Part shown: positions 34,522 to 42,793 of the stretch, in pieces
How the letters are laid out: the number at the start of each line of letters is the position of its first letter
How positions within the stretch are numbered: the first letter of the stretch is position 1
Position numbers and translations under genes: made by a program
Source: Korobacter sp963758505
GTDB taxonomy: Bacteria; Acidobacteriota; Terriglobia; Terriglobales; Acidobacteriaceae
Assembly (NCBI GenBank): GCA_963758505.1
Contig: CAVWVJ010000001.1
Location: 2,108,001-2,172,000, forward strand
Reading direction: 5' to 3'
Length of the DNA stretch: 64,000 bases
Notes under the pieces: model-generated
Database searches by the model: none
Seen by the model: only the letters and a program-made list of their open reading frames with translations
Told to the model about the DNA's origin: nothing

Positions 34522-34683
34522 CTATTGTTCGAGGTTCACGATGGTCGGTTGCGCAGCAGTCGGATTGGCGCAACTGATCTTCTTTGCCGAAGTGATGTAG
34601 CACACCAGCAGGGTGTTATTGTTCGCATCGTTGATCAGGAAGCGGCCCGTACTGTCGAGGAACCTGTTAAATGTGGCGAGTTA
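34522..34683 (-). pseudogene. 3' remnant of an exported protein gene
   Basis: The reverse strand reads ATFNRFLDSTGRFLINDANN, then NTLLVCYITSAKKISCANPT and ends TIVNLEQ-stop at 34522. This is convincing protein-like sequence of about 50 codons, but an in-frame stop lies just upstream near 34684 and no start is available. I take it as the surviving C-terminal end of a deleted gene. The region 34684-34961 shows nothing further that I can support except the promoter area of the next gene. Confidence 0.4.
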
Positions 34684-34961
34684 GCAGGGGGGAGATGGCG
34701 CTACTGGCTCGACTTCGCCAACCGAGCATCGACTGTCTTCACAACTTTAGAAAGGTTTTGCCACGTTCTCACGTACAAATTCTCCGTAACCGTCCGAATT
34801 CCCATCCTGGCATTCGCACCGCTCTTGTCTTGAGGCAGCAAGCTCTCTGGACCTCGCTGCGACGGCGCATCCCCGTCCTGTGTACTGCCCTTCCTTGTGC
34901 AATGCGCGTATCATTGCGGTGTAGTCACTGATTCTGTCGTTTGCACTTTTAAAGGCGATTT

Positions 34962-35378
34962 ATGGCTGATCCCAAGATAAGAGTACTGGTCGCCAAGCCT
35001 GGCCTGGATGGCCATGATCGCGGCGCCAAGGTAATCGCACGCGCGCTGCGCGATGCCGGAATGGAAGTCATTTACACCGGCCTGCGCCAGACTCCCGAAA
35101 TGATTGTCACTGCCGCGCTCCAGGAAGATGTGGACGTGATCGGGCTCTCCATCCTCAGCGGGGCGCACAATGCAATCGTGCCGCGGGTGAACGACCTGCT
35201 CAAACAGAACAAGATGGACGACGTCCTGCTGCTGGTCGGCGGCATCATCCCCGATGTCGATGTCGAAAACTTGAAGAAGCTGGGCGTATCGGCCGTGTTC
35301 CAGCCGGGTACTCCGATGGACGACATCATCTCGTACATCCGCTCCAACGTACGTCCGCGTGGAGTGCCGGCGGTCTAA
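34962..35378 (+). CDS. Stand-alone B12-binding subunit (methylmalonyl-CoA mutase type)
   Basis: A 138-aa cobalamin-binding domain with the Asp-x-His-xx-Gly motif (Asp16, His18, Gly21 in KPGLDGHDRGAK), then SILSGAH and VGGIIPDVD, typical of the C-terminal domain of acyl-CoA mutases. Archaea and some bacteria encode this domain separately from the catalytic subunit. The large subunit is not in this window. It heads the acyl-CoA gene block, 5 bases before the 241-aa gene. Confidence 0.9.
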   Translation: MADPKIRVLVAKPGLDGHDRGAKVIARALRDAGMEVIYTGLRQTPEMIVTAALQEDVDVIGLSILSGAHNAIVPRVNDLLKQNKMDDVLLLVGGIIPDVDVENLKKLGVSAVFQPGTPMDDIISYIRSNVRPRGVPAV

Positions 35379-35383
35379 GGTCG

Positions 35384-36109
35384 ATGGACGAAAACACCCG
35401 GCGCATTCGCGCCCTCCTTCAACAGACGGTTGGCCCCGCGCCCTGGTATTGGGAGACCTTTCCCGGAATCCAGGGCGCGGCGGGCCAACATTTCGTCTGG
35501 CAATTCCATGGCAACCAGGGGGCGCTTGCTTACCTGGTTTCGCTCAGTCTTTCCACGGAACCCGATGTTCCTCGCCTCGCGCTGAATACCTATGTGCGTC
35601 CGTTCCTCGTGCAGGGGTCACGTTTCGGATTGTGGTGTCCCCAGGGCCGTTACATCCGCATGGCCGTGTTCGATGCCGAACAGTTGAAGCCGTTCGAATT
35701 CGAAGCTGTGGCAGGATGGTTCAAGCAGTCAACCGAGCGCATCTATTCCGCCACGGCACCGCTTGCGGATTTTGAGTTCGATGGCATGCTTCCGCAAGGA
35801 ACGCACAGCATCGAGTTCCCGCCCGAGTTTCAAGGCATCCACGAGTTGCAGATGGTGACTTCGTATCCAGCCAAGTCGAAGGAGGATCCGCACGCCGCCG
35901 TGTATGTCGTCTATCCTCACGCCGGACTCGTCGAGGTGCTTCCCCAGCGTTGGTTTACCGCCAAAGACTTCGATGTAGGTTACCAATGGATCAGTCGCGT
36001 GACCCGCGATCCGGAGACGCATCGACTGGTGGGAGAAGGCGTACGTATCGGAGGATTCGAACTGACCGAAGACGGCTGCGATATCGCGGAGCGTTTCGAA
36101 CTCGCTTGA
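35384..36109 (+). CDS. Unknown 241-aa protein in acyl-CoA operon
   Basis: No signal peptide and no membrane segment. The protein is rich in aromatic residues (APWYWETFPGIQG, FVWQFHGNQGALAYLVSLSL, YVVYPHAGLVEVLPQRWFTA, GYQWISRVTRDPET) and may be an all-beta or alpha/beta enzyme, but I do not recognise a family. The ATG is 5 bases after the B12-subunit stop and its own stop overlaps a TTG start of the crotonase gene (TTGA), so it is embedded in a tightly coupled operon and likely has a related metabolic role. Confidence 0.75.
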   Translation: MDENTRRIRALLQQTVGPAPWYWETFPGIQGAAGQHFVWQFHGNQGALAYLVSLSLSTEPDVPRLALNTYVRPFLVQGSRFGLWCPQGRYIRMAVFDAEQLKPFEFEAVAGWFKQSTERIYSATAPLADFEFDGMLPQGTHSIEFPPEFQGIHELQMVTSYPAKSKEDPHAAVYVVYPHAGLVEVLPQRWFTAKDFDVGYQWISRVTRDPETHRLVGEGVRIGGFELTEDGCDIAERFELA

Positions 36110-36733
36110 CCTCCGGCGAAGCAGCGCAGTACATCCTTGATTCGCGCGACGGCTGCACCTTGCTACGGCTGGTTTCCGAGGATGCTACCAACCGGCTCTC
36201 GCGAAGCCGCGTCCTGGCACTCACCGGCGCGGTTGCAGATCGCGCTCGGCAAAACTCACCGCAACCGTTGATCCTATGCGGCAACCCGAGATTCTTCTCC
36301 GTCGGCGCTGATCTCTCCGAAATTTCTGCGCTGCGCGGACATGACGCGTTCGAGTTCGCGCAGATGGGACAGCGGCTGATGACAAGCGGTCGCCGAATTC
36401 CCTGCTCCGACCTGTGCCGTGGTGGAAGGCTGGTGCATGGGTGGCGGCTTCGATCTCGCGCTCGCCTGCCAGTTTCGTATCGCCGGCCCGCATGCCATCT
36501 TCGGCCACCGTGGCGCGGCGCTCGGGCTAATGACTGGGTGGGGTGGGACGCAGCGCTTGCGCAGGCTCATCGGGAAAGCCCGCGCGCTAGAAATATTTCT
36601 AACCGCGGAAAAGATCCACGCCGCCAAGGCGTTGCAGTTCGGGATCGTGGACACGTTCGCCGCCGATCCTTTTGCCGCCGCCGTAACCCTGCTCGATCAG
36701 TTTTCCCAAGGTCACAATACAGAGAAGCTCTAG
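36106..36733 (+). pseudogene. Enoyl-CoA hydratase/isomerase gene, one-base frameshift
   Basis: The first part reads LTSGEAAQYILDSRDG through GNPRFFSVGADLSEISALRG and MTSGRRIPC in one frame from a TTG at 36106. The second part continues APTCAVVEGWCMGGGFDLAL, FGHRGAALGLMTGWGGTQRL to KL-stop at 36733 in the next frame. The change occurs close to 36400, where one extra base in CCCTGCTCC explains it. Both parts together give a full crotonase fold of about 208 aa. Typical catalytic Glu residues are replaced (Asp in GGGFDL; none in FGHRGAALG), so the function would be atypical even if intact. Confidence 0.75.
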
Positions 36734-36800
36734 GAATTCGCTCGCTATTCCGGATTTGCTCCGATCCCGTCGCTGTCGTACCCTTGGGAGTTTGCTCGGC

Positions 36801-38510
36801 ATGGAGACACTCGAGGGAATGACTAAAAACGAACAAACCGCGAACAATCTTCTGCCCAGTAAGGTCGATGCGGGCAGCGCGCGCTTTCAAAAGAATGAAC
36901 ATGCCTTGGCCGAGATGGTCACGGCGTTGCGTAACGACGAGAACATTATCTTCCAGGGCGGCGGCGACAAGGCGATCGAGAGCCAGCACAAGAAGAACCG
37001 TCTCACCGCGCGCGAACGCATCGACCTTCTGCTCGATCCCAAGACCGGTTTGTTTGAACTCGGTGAGTTCGTCGCCCATGGAATGTATGAAGAATGGGGT
37101 GGCGCGCCATGCGCGGGCGTCGTCACCGGCATTGGCGAGATTCATGGGCGCAAGTTCATGCTCATCGTGAACGACGCCACGGTGAAAGCCGGGGCTTTCT
37201 TCCCCATGACTGCGAAGAAAGTCATTCGCGCCCAGAACATCGCCATCGAGAACCACATTTCCACCATCTACCTCGTGGACTCTGCCGGCGTCTTCCTGCC
37301 TCTGCAAGAAGATGTCTTTCCCGACCAGGACGACTTCGGCCGCGTCTTTCGCAACAACGCCGTCATGAGCGCCATGGGCATTCCGCAGATCACCGCCATC
37401 ATGGGCATGTGCGTGGCCGGCGGCGCATACCTTCCGGTCATGTGTGACCACATCCTGATGACCGAGGGTAGCGGACTCTTCCTCGCCGGACCCGCCCTGG
37501 TACAGGCCGCGATTGGCGCGAAGTACACGGCGGAAGAACTCGGCGGAGCCGAGATGCATTCGCAGATTAGCGGTACCGTCGATTTCCGTGAACCCAACGA
37601 TCATCTGTGCATCGCGCGCATTCGCTCGCTCGTCGAGAAGATGGGCCAGCGCCACAAGAGCGTCTTCAACCGCCGCGATCCCGAGGATCCCAAATATCGT
37701 CCCCAGGAGTTGTATGGCATTTACGATGGCGATTCCGGCAAGCAGTACGACATGAAAGAAATCATCGCCCGCATCGTGGATGGCAGCCGCTTCGACGAGT
37801 ACAAATCCGAATACGGCGAAACCGTGCTCTGCGGCTATGCGCGCATTGGCGGCTTCGCGGTGGGTATCGTTGCCAACCAGAAGACCCACGTCCCCCAGAC
37901 CGACAAGAGCGGCAACAAGCGCCTCGAATTCGGCGGCGTGATCTACACCGAAAGTGCGGAAAAGGCCGCGCGTTTCATCATGGACTGCAATCAGAACCTG
38001 GTACCGCTCATCTTCCTGCACGACGTCAACGGCTTCATGGTCGGGCGCGACGCGGAGTGGAGCGGCATCATTCGCGCCGGCGCCAAAATGGTGAATGCCG
38101 TGTCCAATTCCGTGGTGCCGAAGATCACCGTGATCATTGGCGGATCGTTCGGCGCTGGCCATTACGCCATGTGCGGCAAGGCCTACGATCCACGCTTCGT
38201 CTTCGCCTGGCCGACAGCGAAATATGCGGTAATGAGCGGTGGAGCGGCGGCAAGTACGCTGGTCGAAATCAAAGCTAAGCAACTCGAGCGCAGCGGCAAG
38301 AAACTCAGCGAAGAAGAAAAAAAAGAGCTCTTCGACAGCGTGAAAGCCACCTACGAATCGCAGATGGACCCGCGTTACGGAGCCGCTCGACTGTGGATCG
38401 ACAAGATCATCGATCCCCTCGACACCCGCGCCGCGCTGATCGAAGCTCTCGAAGCCTGCGCGCTGAATCCAGACGTTCCTGAGTTTAAAGTGGGAGTACT
38501 GCAAACGTAA
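36801..38510 (+). CDS. Acyl-CoA carboxylase, carboxyltransferase (beta) subunit
   Basis: A 569-aa biotin-dependent carboxyltransferase of the methylcrotonyl/propionyl-CoA type. Signature parts are RLTARERIDLLLD, GGAYLPVMCDHILM, LGGAEMHSQISGTVD, IFLHDVNGFMVGRDAEW and IGGSFGAGHYAMCGKAYDPR, the oxyanion and acyl-CoA sites. The start is uncertain: ATG 36801 has GGGAG upstream, ATG 36819 has GAGGGA only one or two bases away. Next to HMG-CoA lyase, methylcrotonyl-CoA carboxylase (leucine pathway, LiuB) is the best guess. The biotin-carrying alpha subunit is not in the window. Confidence 0.88.
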   Translation: METLEGMTKNEQTANNLLPSKVDAGSARFQKNEHALAEMVTALRNDENIIFQGGGDKAIESQHKKNRLTARERIDLLLDPKTGLFELGEFVAHGMYEEWGGAPCAGVVTGIGEIHGRKFMLIVNDATVKAGAFFPMTAKKVIRAQNIAIENHISTIYLVDSAGVFLPLQEDVFPDQDDFGRVFRNNAVMSAMGIPQITAIMGMCVAGGAYLPVMCDHILMTEGSGLFLAGPALVQAAIGAKYTAEELGGAEMHSQISGTVDFREPNDHLCIARIRSLVEKMGQRHKSVFNRRDPEDPKYRPQELYGIYDGDSGKQYDMKEIIARIVDGSRFDEYKSEYGETVLCGYARIGGFAVGIVANQKTHVPQTDKSGNKRLEFGGVIYTESAEKAARFIMDCNQNLVPLIFLHDVNGFMVGRDAEWSGIIRAGAKMVNAVSNSVVPKITVIIGGSFGAGHYAMCGKAYDPRFVFAWPTAKYAVMSGGAAASTLVEIKAKQLERSGKKLSEEEKKELFDSVKATYESQMDPRYGAARLWIDKIIDPLDTRAALIEALEACALNPDVPEFKVGVLQT

Positions 38511-39382
38511 TGGCGAACGAGATCAAACTCATCGAATGTCCTCGCGACGCGTGGCAGGGCCTTAAGGGCCAGATCCCCACCGAGACCAAGGTCCGCTACC
38601 TCCAGGACCTCATCAACGCCGGATTTAAGCATATCGATGCGGCGTCGTTCGTCTCCCCTCGCGCCGTTCCGCAAATGGCCGATTCGGAAGACGTTTTGAA
38701 GCAACTCGATCCGCCCGACGACGTCGAGATCATCGGCATCGTGGTCAATGAAAAAGGCGCCGACCGTGCCATTGCCACCGACGCGGTGCGCACCATCGGT
38801 TTCCCCTATTCCCTTTCCCCGACCTTTCTGAAAAACAACCAGAACCAGACACTGGAAGAAAACGCCGAAGTTCTTGAGAAGGTCATCGTAAAAGCTCGCA
38901 GTGCCGACATGGACATCGTGGTGTATATCTCGATGGCCTTCGGCAATCCCTACGGCGATCTCTGGTCGATCGACGAGGTGATCGAAGGCGTACGTCTCCT
39001 GGCCGACGATGGCATTCAGCAGATCTCCCTGGCCGACACCGTCGGTTTAGCAACTGCGCAACAGATCTCGGAGCTCTGCTCTGCCGTGATGAAGGAATTC
39101 GATTATCTCGATATGGGCGTGCATCTGCACAGCCGGCACGCCGACGCACAGGCCAAAGTCCTGAGTGCCTACGATGCCGGTATTCGCCGCTTCGATTGCG
39201 CTCTCGGCGGCCTCGGCGGCTGCCCCTTCGCCCAGGACATGCTGGTCGGCAACCTTCCCACCGAAGCTGTGTTGGAAGCTCTCCGGCAACGCGGGGTTCC
39301 AACTCCCATCCGCAAGCCAATCGATTCTCTTTTGAAAATGAGCCAGGACCTCGCTATCCGCTTCGGCGGTTCCCCACAATAA
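38510..39382 (+). CDS. mvaB: Hydroxymethylglutaryl-CoA lyase
   Basis: A 290-aa TIM-barrel lyase of the HMGL-like family. IKLIECPRDAWQGLKGQIPT (substrate and metal-binding Asp), FKHIDAASFVSP, VHLHSRHADAQAK (metal His-x-His) and ALGGLGGCPFA with the catalytic Cys are visible. It cleaves HMG-CoA to acetoacetate and acetyl-CoA, the last step of leucine degradation. Its ATG overlaps the carboxylase stop by one base (TAATG). Confidence 0.92.
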   Translation: MANEIKLIECPRDAWQGLKGQIPTETKVRYLQDLINAGFKHIDAASFVSPRAVPQMADSEDVLKQLDPPDDVEIIGIVVNEKGADRAIATDAVRTIGFPYSLSPTFLKNNQNQTLEENAEVLEKVIVKARSADMDIVVYISMAFGNPYGDLWSIDEVIEGVRLLADDGIQQISLADTVGLATAQQISELCSAVMKEFDYLDMGVHLHSRHADAQAKVLSAYDAGIRRFDCALGGLGGCPFAQDMLVGNLPTEAVLEALRQRGVPTPIRKPIDSLLKMSQDLAIRFGGSPQ

Positions 39383-39411
39383 AAAAGCCGTCCCAAGGTT
39401 AAGGACGGCCA
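39381..39411 (-). terminator. Hairpin after HMG-CoA lyase gene
   Basis: GCCGTCC (39387-39393) / GGACGGC (39403-39409). The six-A run at 39381-39386 makes it an intrinsic terminator on the reverse strand, although both neighbours are on the forward strand. On the forward strand it has no T-run. Confidence 0.5.
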
Positions 39412-39688
39412 GGACCACACCTTCAATTTTCAGGCGCAGATAAGGAGAATTTTCGATGGCGCCCGGGACGTCGCTGCAATAACGACCGCCAGGCAAGCAT
39501 CGGCAATGGCTGAGGGCATGGCTTAACCAGCCGCTCTCTCGGCGGCTTTCGTTCGCCTATCTCGCCCTCGCAACTCGACTAGTTTCGCCGAGAGCCTTTC
39601 GCCGCGCCATCCTACTGCGGTAGCCTGCTATCCTCCTTTTGGGGCAGCGTGACCGATTCATGCCACCCGCTCCGCGCGAGAATCCCTC

Positions 39689-40471
39689 ATGTCCTACAAG
39701 ACTCTCACCAGCACAACCGAAGCCGGCATCGCAACCATCACCTTCAACCGTCCCGATAAACGAAATGCCATCAGCTATGAACTGATTGACGAGTTGCTGT
39801 CGGCATTCGCAGAGGTCGAGAAATCGAGCGCGCAGATCCTCATCCTGACAGGTGCCGGAAAAGCCTTCTGTTCCGGTATGGACCTCGATAACCTGCGCAG
39901 CATCACCGGCCGCAGCGCCGAGGAAAATCTGAAGGACACGGAGACAGTCGCCCGCCTCTTCCGCACCCTCTACGACTTTCCGAAGATCACGATTGCGGCC
40001 GTCAACGGTCCCGCCATTGCGGGGGGAACCGGGTTGGCGACGCTCTGCGATTTCACCATTGCCTCCAGCGAGGCGAAGTTCGGCTACACCGAAGTCCGCA
40101 TCGGATTTACCCCCGCCATCGTTTCCTCCTTCCTGGTGCGCCAGATCGGAGAGAAACAGGCACGCGACCTGCTCCTCACCGGCAGGATCATCGATGCGGC
40201 GGAGGCATTCCGCCTGGGACTGATCACCGAGGTCGTGCCGCCCGACCAGCTCATGCAGCGCGTCCGGCAGCTCTGCGATACCCTCCTCCAGAACAGCCCC
40301 ACTTCTCTCATTGCCACCAAGAAACTGCTCAACAGCTTCGGTGCCACGGAACTCGACCGGCAGGTCGAGACCGCAATGCGCGCCAACGCCCAGATTCGCA
40401 CCACCGACGACTTCCGCGAAGGCGTCAGTTCCTTCTTGGAGAAGCGCAAACCCAACTGGAGCGGCCGGTAA
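39689..40471 (+). CDS. Crotonase, methylglutaconyl-CoA hydratase-like
   Basis: A 260-aa enoyl-CoA hydratase/isomerase. Oxyanion hole parts are KAFCSGMDLD and NGPAIAGGTGLATLCD. The first catalytic Glu of classical hydratases is absent (Leu-Ala instead) while the second is kept in YTEVRIGFTPAIVSSFL. This arrangement, especially EVRIGF-PA-VS, resembles LiuC-type 3-methylglutaconyl-CoA hydratases. With HMG-CoA lyase and the carboxylase it fits the leucine pathway. It begins about 300 bases after the lyase and may have its own promoter. Confidence 0.85.
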   Translation: MSYKTLTSTTEAGIATITFNRPDKRNAISYELIDELLSAFAEVEKSSAQILILTGAGKAFCSGMDLDNLRSITGRSAEENLKDTETVARLFRTLYDFPKITIAAVNGPAIAGGTGLATLCDFTIASSEAKFGYTEVRIGFTPAIVSSFLVRQIGEKQARDLLLTGRIIDAAEAFRLGLITEVVPPDQLMQRVRQLCDTLLQNSPTSLIATKKLLNSFGATELDRQVETAMRANAQIRTTDDFREGVSSFLEKRKPNWSGR

Positions 40472-40535
40472 CATTTCGGAACTTCTTCCCAGCCCTCAGC
40501 GTATCTGCCTGCAGATCAGCTCGAGGGAGTAGGAA

Positions 40536-40658
40536 ATGAGCGCGAAATGGAACTGGGCAATCGACAGCATGGCAATCCGGATGACGGCAAACCTCTTAGC
40601 CTTTGGCCTGTGGCTGGCCGCAGGCGTAGCGATCATGGAAGTAGCTGCACGGTCCTAA
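40536..40658 (+). CDS. Small 40-aa membrane peptide
   Basis: MSAKWNWAIDSMAIRMTANL continuing LAFGLWLAAGVAIMEVAARS: one hydrophobic helix with short polar ends. GGAGTAGG lies 4-11 bases before the ATG. Coding is plausible from the ribosome site and clean topology, but the frame is short. Confidence 0.4.
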   Translation: MSAKWNWAIDSMAIRMTANLLAFGLWLAAGVAIMEVAARS

Positions 40659-40782
40659 TCCGCTTCTCGGATTTCGTCGTAGTACACGAAGGCAGAGCCC
40701 CAGCCGCCTTCTGGTGCGAGCAGAGTTGAATGCGCGTTCGTCCTGCGCATAGACTTCTGGAACGGATATTTGGGAGGCAAAA

Positions 40783-41247
40783 ATGGCAACGGTTAAACCA
40801 ATCCCGGATGGTTACCACTCCATCACGCCGTATTTGATCATTCGCGGCGCGAAACGAGCGATGGAGTTCTACAGCAACGCATTTGGCGCGAAGGAAGTCT
40901 TCAAAATGCTCGACGACAAAGGCGAGGTTGGGCATGCCGAGATGCGCATCGGCAATTCGATTTTCATGCTCGCCGAAGAGAAGAAAGACTTTCCCCACAA
41001 AAGTCCTGCCACCCTGGGAGGCTCGCCCGTAAGCATCCTGCTCTACGTGGAAGATGTCGATTCCGTGTTTCGGCAGGCGGTAACGGCTGGCGGCGAGGTC
41101 GAACGTCCCGTGGCAGACCAGTTCTACGGAGACCGCACGGGTGGGATCAAGGATCCCTTCGGCTTCAGTTGGTACATCGCCACCCACGTGGAAGACGTTT
41201 CACCGGAAGAGATGGAGCGGCGCGCCAAACAGACAGCTACGGCTTAA
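40783..41247 (+). CDS. VOC-superfamily (PhnB/glyoxalase-like) protein
   Basis: A 154-aa protein with paired beta-alpha-beta-beta-beta units: HSITPYLIIRGAKRAMEFYS, EMRIGNSIFMLAEE, SILLYVEDVDSVFRQAVTAG and DRTGGIKDPFGFSWYIATH. Proteins of this group occur as PhnB-like dimers and are often metal-free or of unknown activity. GGGAGG precedes the ATG. Confidence 0.85.
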   Translation: MATVKPIPDGYHSITPYLIIRGAKRAMEFYSNAFGAKEVFKMLDDKGEVGHAEMRIGNSIFMLAEEKKDFPHKSPATLGGSPVSILLYVEDVDSVFRQAVTAGGEVERPVADQFYGDRTGGIKDPFGFSWYIATHVEDVSPEEMERRAKQTATA

Positions 41248-41267
41248 CCACCACGGCCAGCGCTTAA

Positions 41268-41364
41268 CCACAGAGGACACTAAGGGACGCAGAGGATTTG
41301 GGGCAACAAAGGCAAAAGGCTCACAGATCCAAAATACCTCTGTGAGCCTCTGCGTCCTCTGTGG
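41268..41364. repeat. Imperfect inverted repeat, dispersed acidobacterial type
   Basis: CCACAGAGGAC (41268-41278) pairs with GTCCTCTGTGG (41354-41364), and the inner parts (ACGCAGAGG / CCTCTGCGT) add to the stem. It lies between the convergent VOC and ispG genes and may act as a terminator. The ACCACAGAGGACAC-type sequence is a kind of dispersed repeat I associate with Acidobacteriota genomes. Confidence 0.6.
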
Positions 41365-41374
41365 CCGTTTTGAA

Positions 41375-42613
41375 TTAGGCGTTCACGGTTTCGGCTTTCT
41401 TCGCGTAGCGGTTGTCCACGTACTCGTTCAGAATCGTCGTGAACTCCTCGACGATCTTGTCGCCCTTCAGGGTCGTCATCAGGCGCCCATCGACGAATAC
41501 CGGTGCTTTCGGCTCCTCAAACGTTCCCGGCAGCGATATGCCGATATTGGCATGCTTCGATTCGCCCGGCCCATTCACGATGCAGCCCATCACTGCGACC
41601 TTCATCTCTTCCACCCCGGCATAGCGCGTCTTCCATTGGGGCATCTGTTCGCGGATGTAGGTCTGGATGCGTTCGGCAAGTTCCTGGAAGAAGGTGCTCG
41701 TGGTGCGTCCGCAGCCCGGGCAGGCGGTCACCTGCGGGGTGAAGCTGCGAATGCCCATCGATTGCAAAATCTGCTGCGCGACCAGGACCTCTTCCGTGCG
41801 GTCGCCATTCGGCTTGGGCGTAAGCGAAACGCGAATCGTATCGCCGATCCCTTCCAGCAACAGTACCGAAAGTCCGGCGGTCGAAGCGACGATTCCCTTC
41901 GCACCCATACCTGCCTCGGTCAAACCGAGGTGCAGCGTATATTCACAACGCTTTGCCAGTTCACGATAGACATCGATCAGGTCCTGCACGCCACTGACTT
42001 TCGCACTGAGCAGGATCTGGTCCTTGCGCAATCCGTAGCGCTCCGCGATTTCCGCCGACTTCAACGCGCTCACGATCATCGCTTCCATCATCACGTCGCG
42101 CGCTTCTTTCGGTTCCGCCAGCTTGGCGTTCTCGTCCATCATCTTCGCGAGCAACTGCTGGTCGAGCGAACCCCAGTTCACGCCGATGCGCACCGGCTTC
42201 TGGTTCTCCACCGCCACATCGACCATCATCTTGAAGTTATCGTCGTCCTTTCGGCCGATCGACACATTGCCGGGATTGATGCGGTACTTCGCCAATGCCT
42301 TCGCGCAGGCCGGATACTTCTTCAGCAGGATGTGCCCGTTGTAATGGAAGTCGCCAATGATCGGCGTATGGATCCCGATCTTCGCCAGGCCTTCGACGAT
42401 ATGCGGCACACCCTTGGCGGCGTCATCGTTGTTGACAGTGACGCGAATCAGTTCCGAGCCGGCGCGGGCGAGTGCAATGCACTGCTTGATCGTCGAGTCC
42501 ACATCGGCGGTATCGGTGTTGGTCATCGACTGCACCACGACTGGGGCGTCGCTGCCAACCCGCACGTCTCCGATGCGGACAGTAGGCGTCTTACGGCGAA
42601 AGATTGTAGCCAT
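41375..42613 (-). CDS. ispG: 4-hydroxy-3-methylbut-2-enyl diphosphate synthase
   Basis: A 412-aa IspG (GcpE). N-terminal TIM barrel with VGSDAPVVVQSMTNTDTADV, MKN-like RINPGNVSIGRKDDD and RIGVNWGSLD; C-terminal Fe-S domain with the cysteines of CPGCGRT and the segment AVMGCIVNGPGESKHA. It reduces methylerythritol cyclodiphosphate in the MEP isoprenoid pathway. Dxr and UppS of the same pathway lie nearby on the same strand. Confidence 0.95.
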   Translation of the reverse strand: MATIFRRKTPTVRIGDVRVGSDAPVVVQSMTNTDTADVDSTIKQCIALARAGSELIRVTVNNDDAAKGVPHIVEGLAKIGIHTPIIGDFHYNGHILLKKYPACAKALAKYRINPGNVSIGRKDDDNFKMMVDVAVENQKPVRIGVNWGSLDQQLLAKMMDENAKLAEPKEARDVMMEAMIVSALKSAEIAERYGLRKDQILLSAKVSGVQDLIDVYRELAKRCEYTLHLGLTEAGMGAKGIVASTAGLSVLLLEGIGDTIRVSLTPKPNGDRTEEVLVAQQILQSMGIRSFTPQVTACPGCGRTTSTFFQELAERIQTYIREQMPQWKTRYAGVEEMKVAVMGCIVNGPGESKHANIGISLPGTFEEPKAPVFVDGRLMTTLKGDKIVEEFTTILNEYVDNRYAKKAETVNA

Positions 42614-42650
42614 AACTTGTGTACTATTTTAACAGCTCTGCCTAGCAGGC

Positions 42651-42741
42651 GGGCGATTGGCGCTTGGTCCTTGGTTTTTGGCTAAACTGCTCAAAATGCA
42701 GGCTCAACTATCAGTAGCCAAGAGCGAGCGCCAATCGCCTC
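42651..42741. repeat. Inverted repeat between ispG and rseP (MITE-like)
   Basis: GGGCGATTGGCGCT (42651-42664) is matched by AGCGCCAATCGCCTC (42727-42741), with inner TTGGTCCTTGG / CCAAGAGCG partly complementary. About 90 bases in all. No coding capacity. It resembles a small non-autonomous or dispersed element. Confidence 0.55.
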
Positions 42742-42747
42742 GGGACA

Positions 42748-42771
42748 GAAAAAGGCAGCCCATGAGCTGCC
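42748..42771 (-). terminator. Terminator of rseP
   Basis: GGCAGC / GCTGCC stem with a CCATGA-type loop; on the reverse strand a run of five T residues follows, 23 bases after the rseP stop. Confidence 0.8.
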
Positions 42772-42793
42772 TCCCTGCAAAGCTGAAGAAGCT

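Noticed and set aside
36567..38504. Reverse open frame of 645 codons opposite the carboxylase gene.
   Set aside because: It mirrors the codon usage of the real gene and contains no family motif.
41141..42685. Forward frame of 514 codons opposite ispG.
   Set aside because: Shadow of a clear IspG with Fe-S cysteines; the N-terminal part also runs through the VOC gene in another frame.
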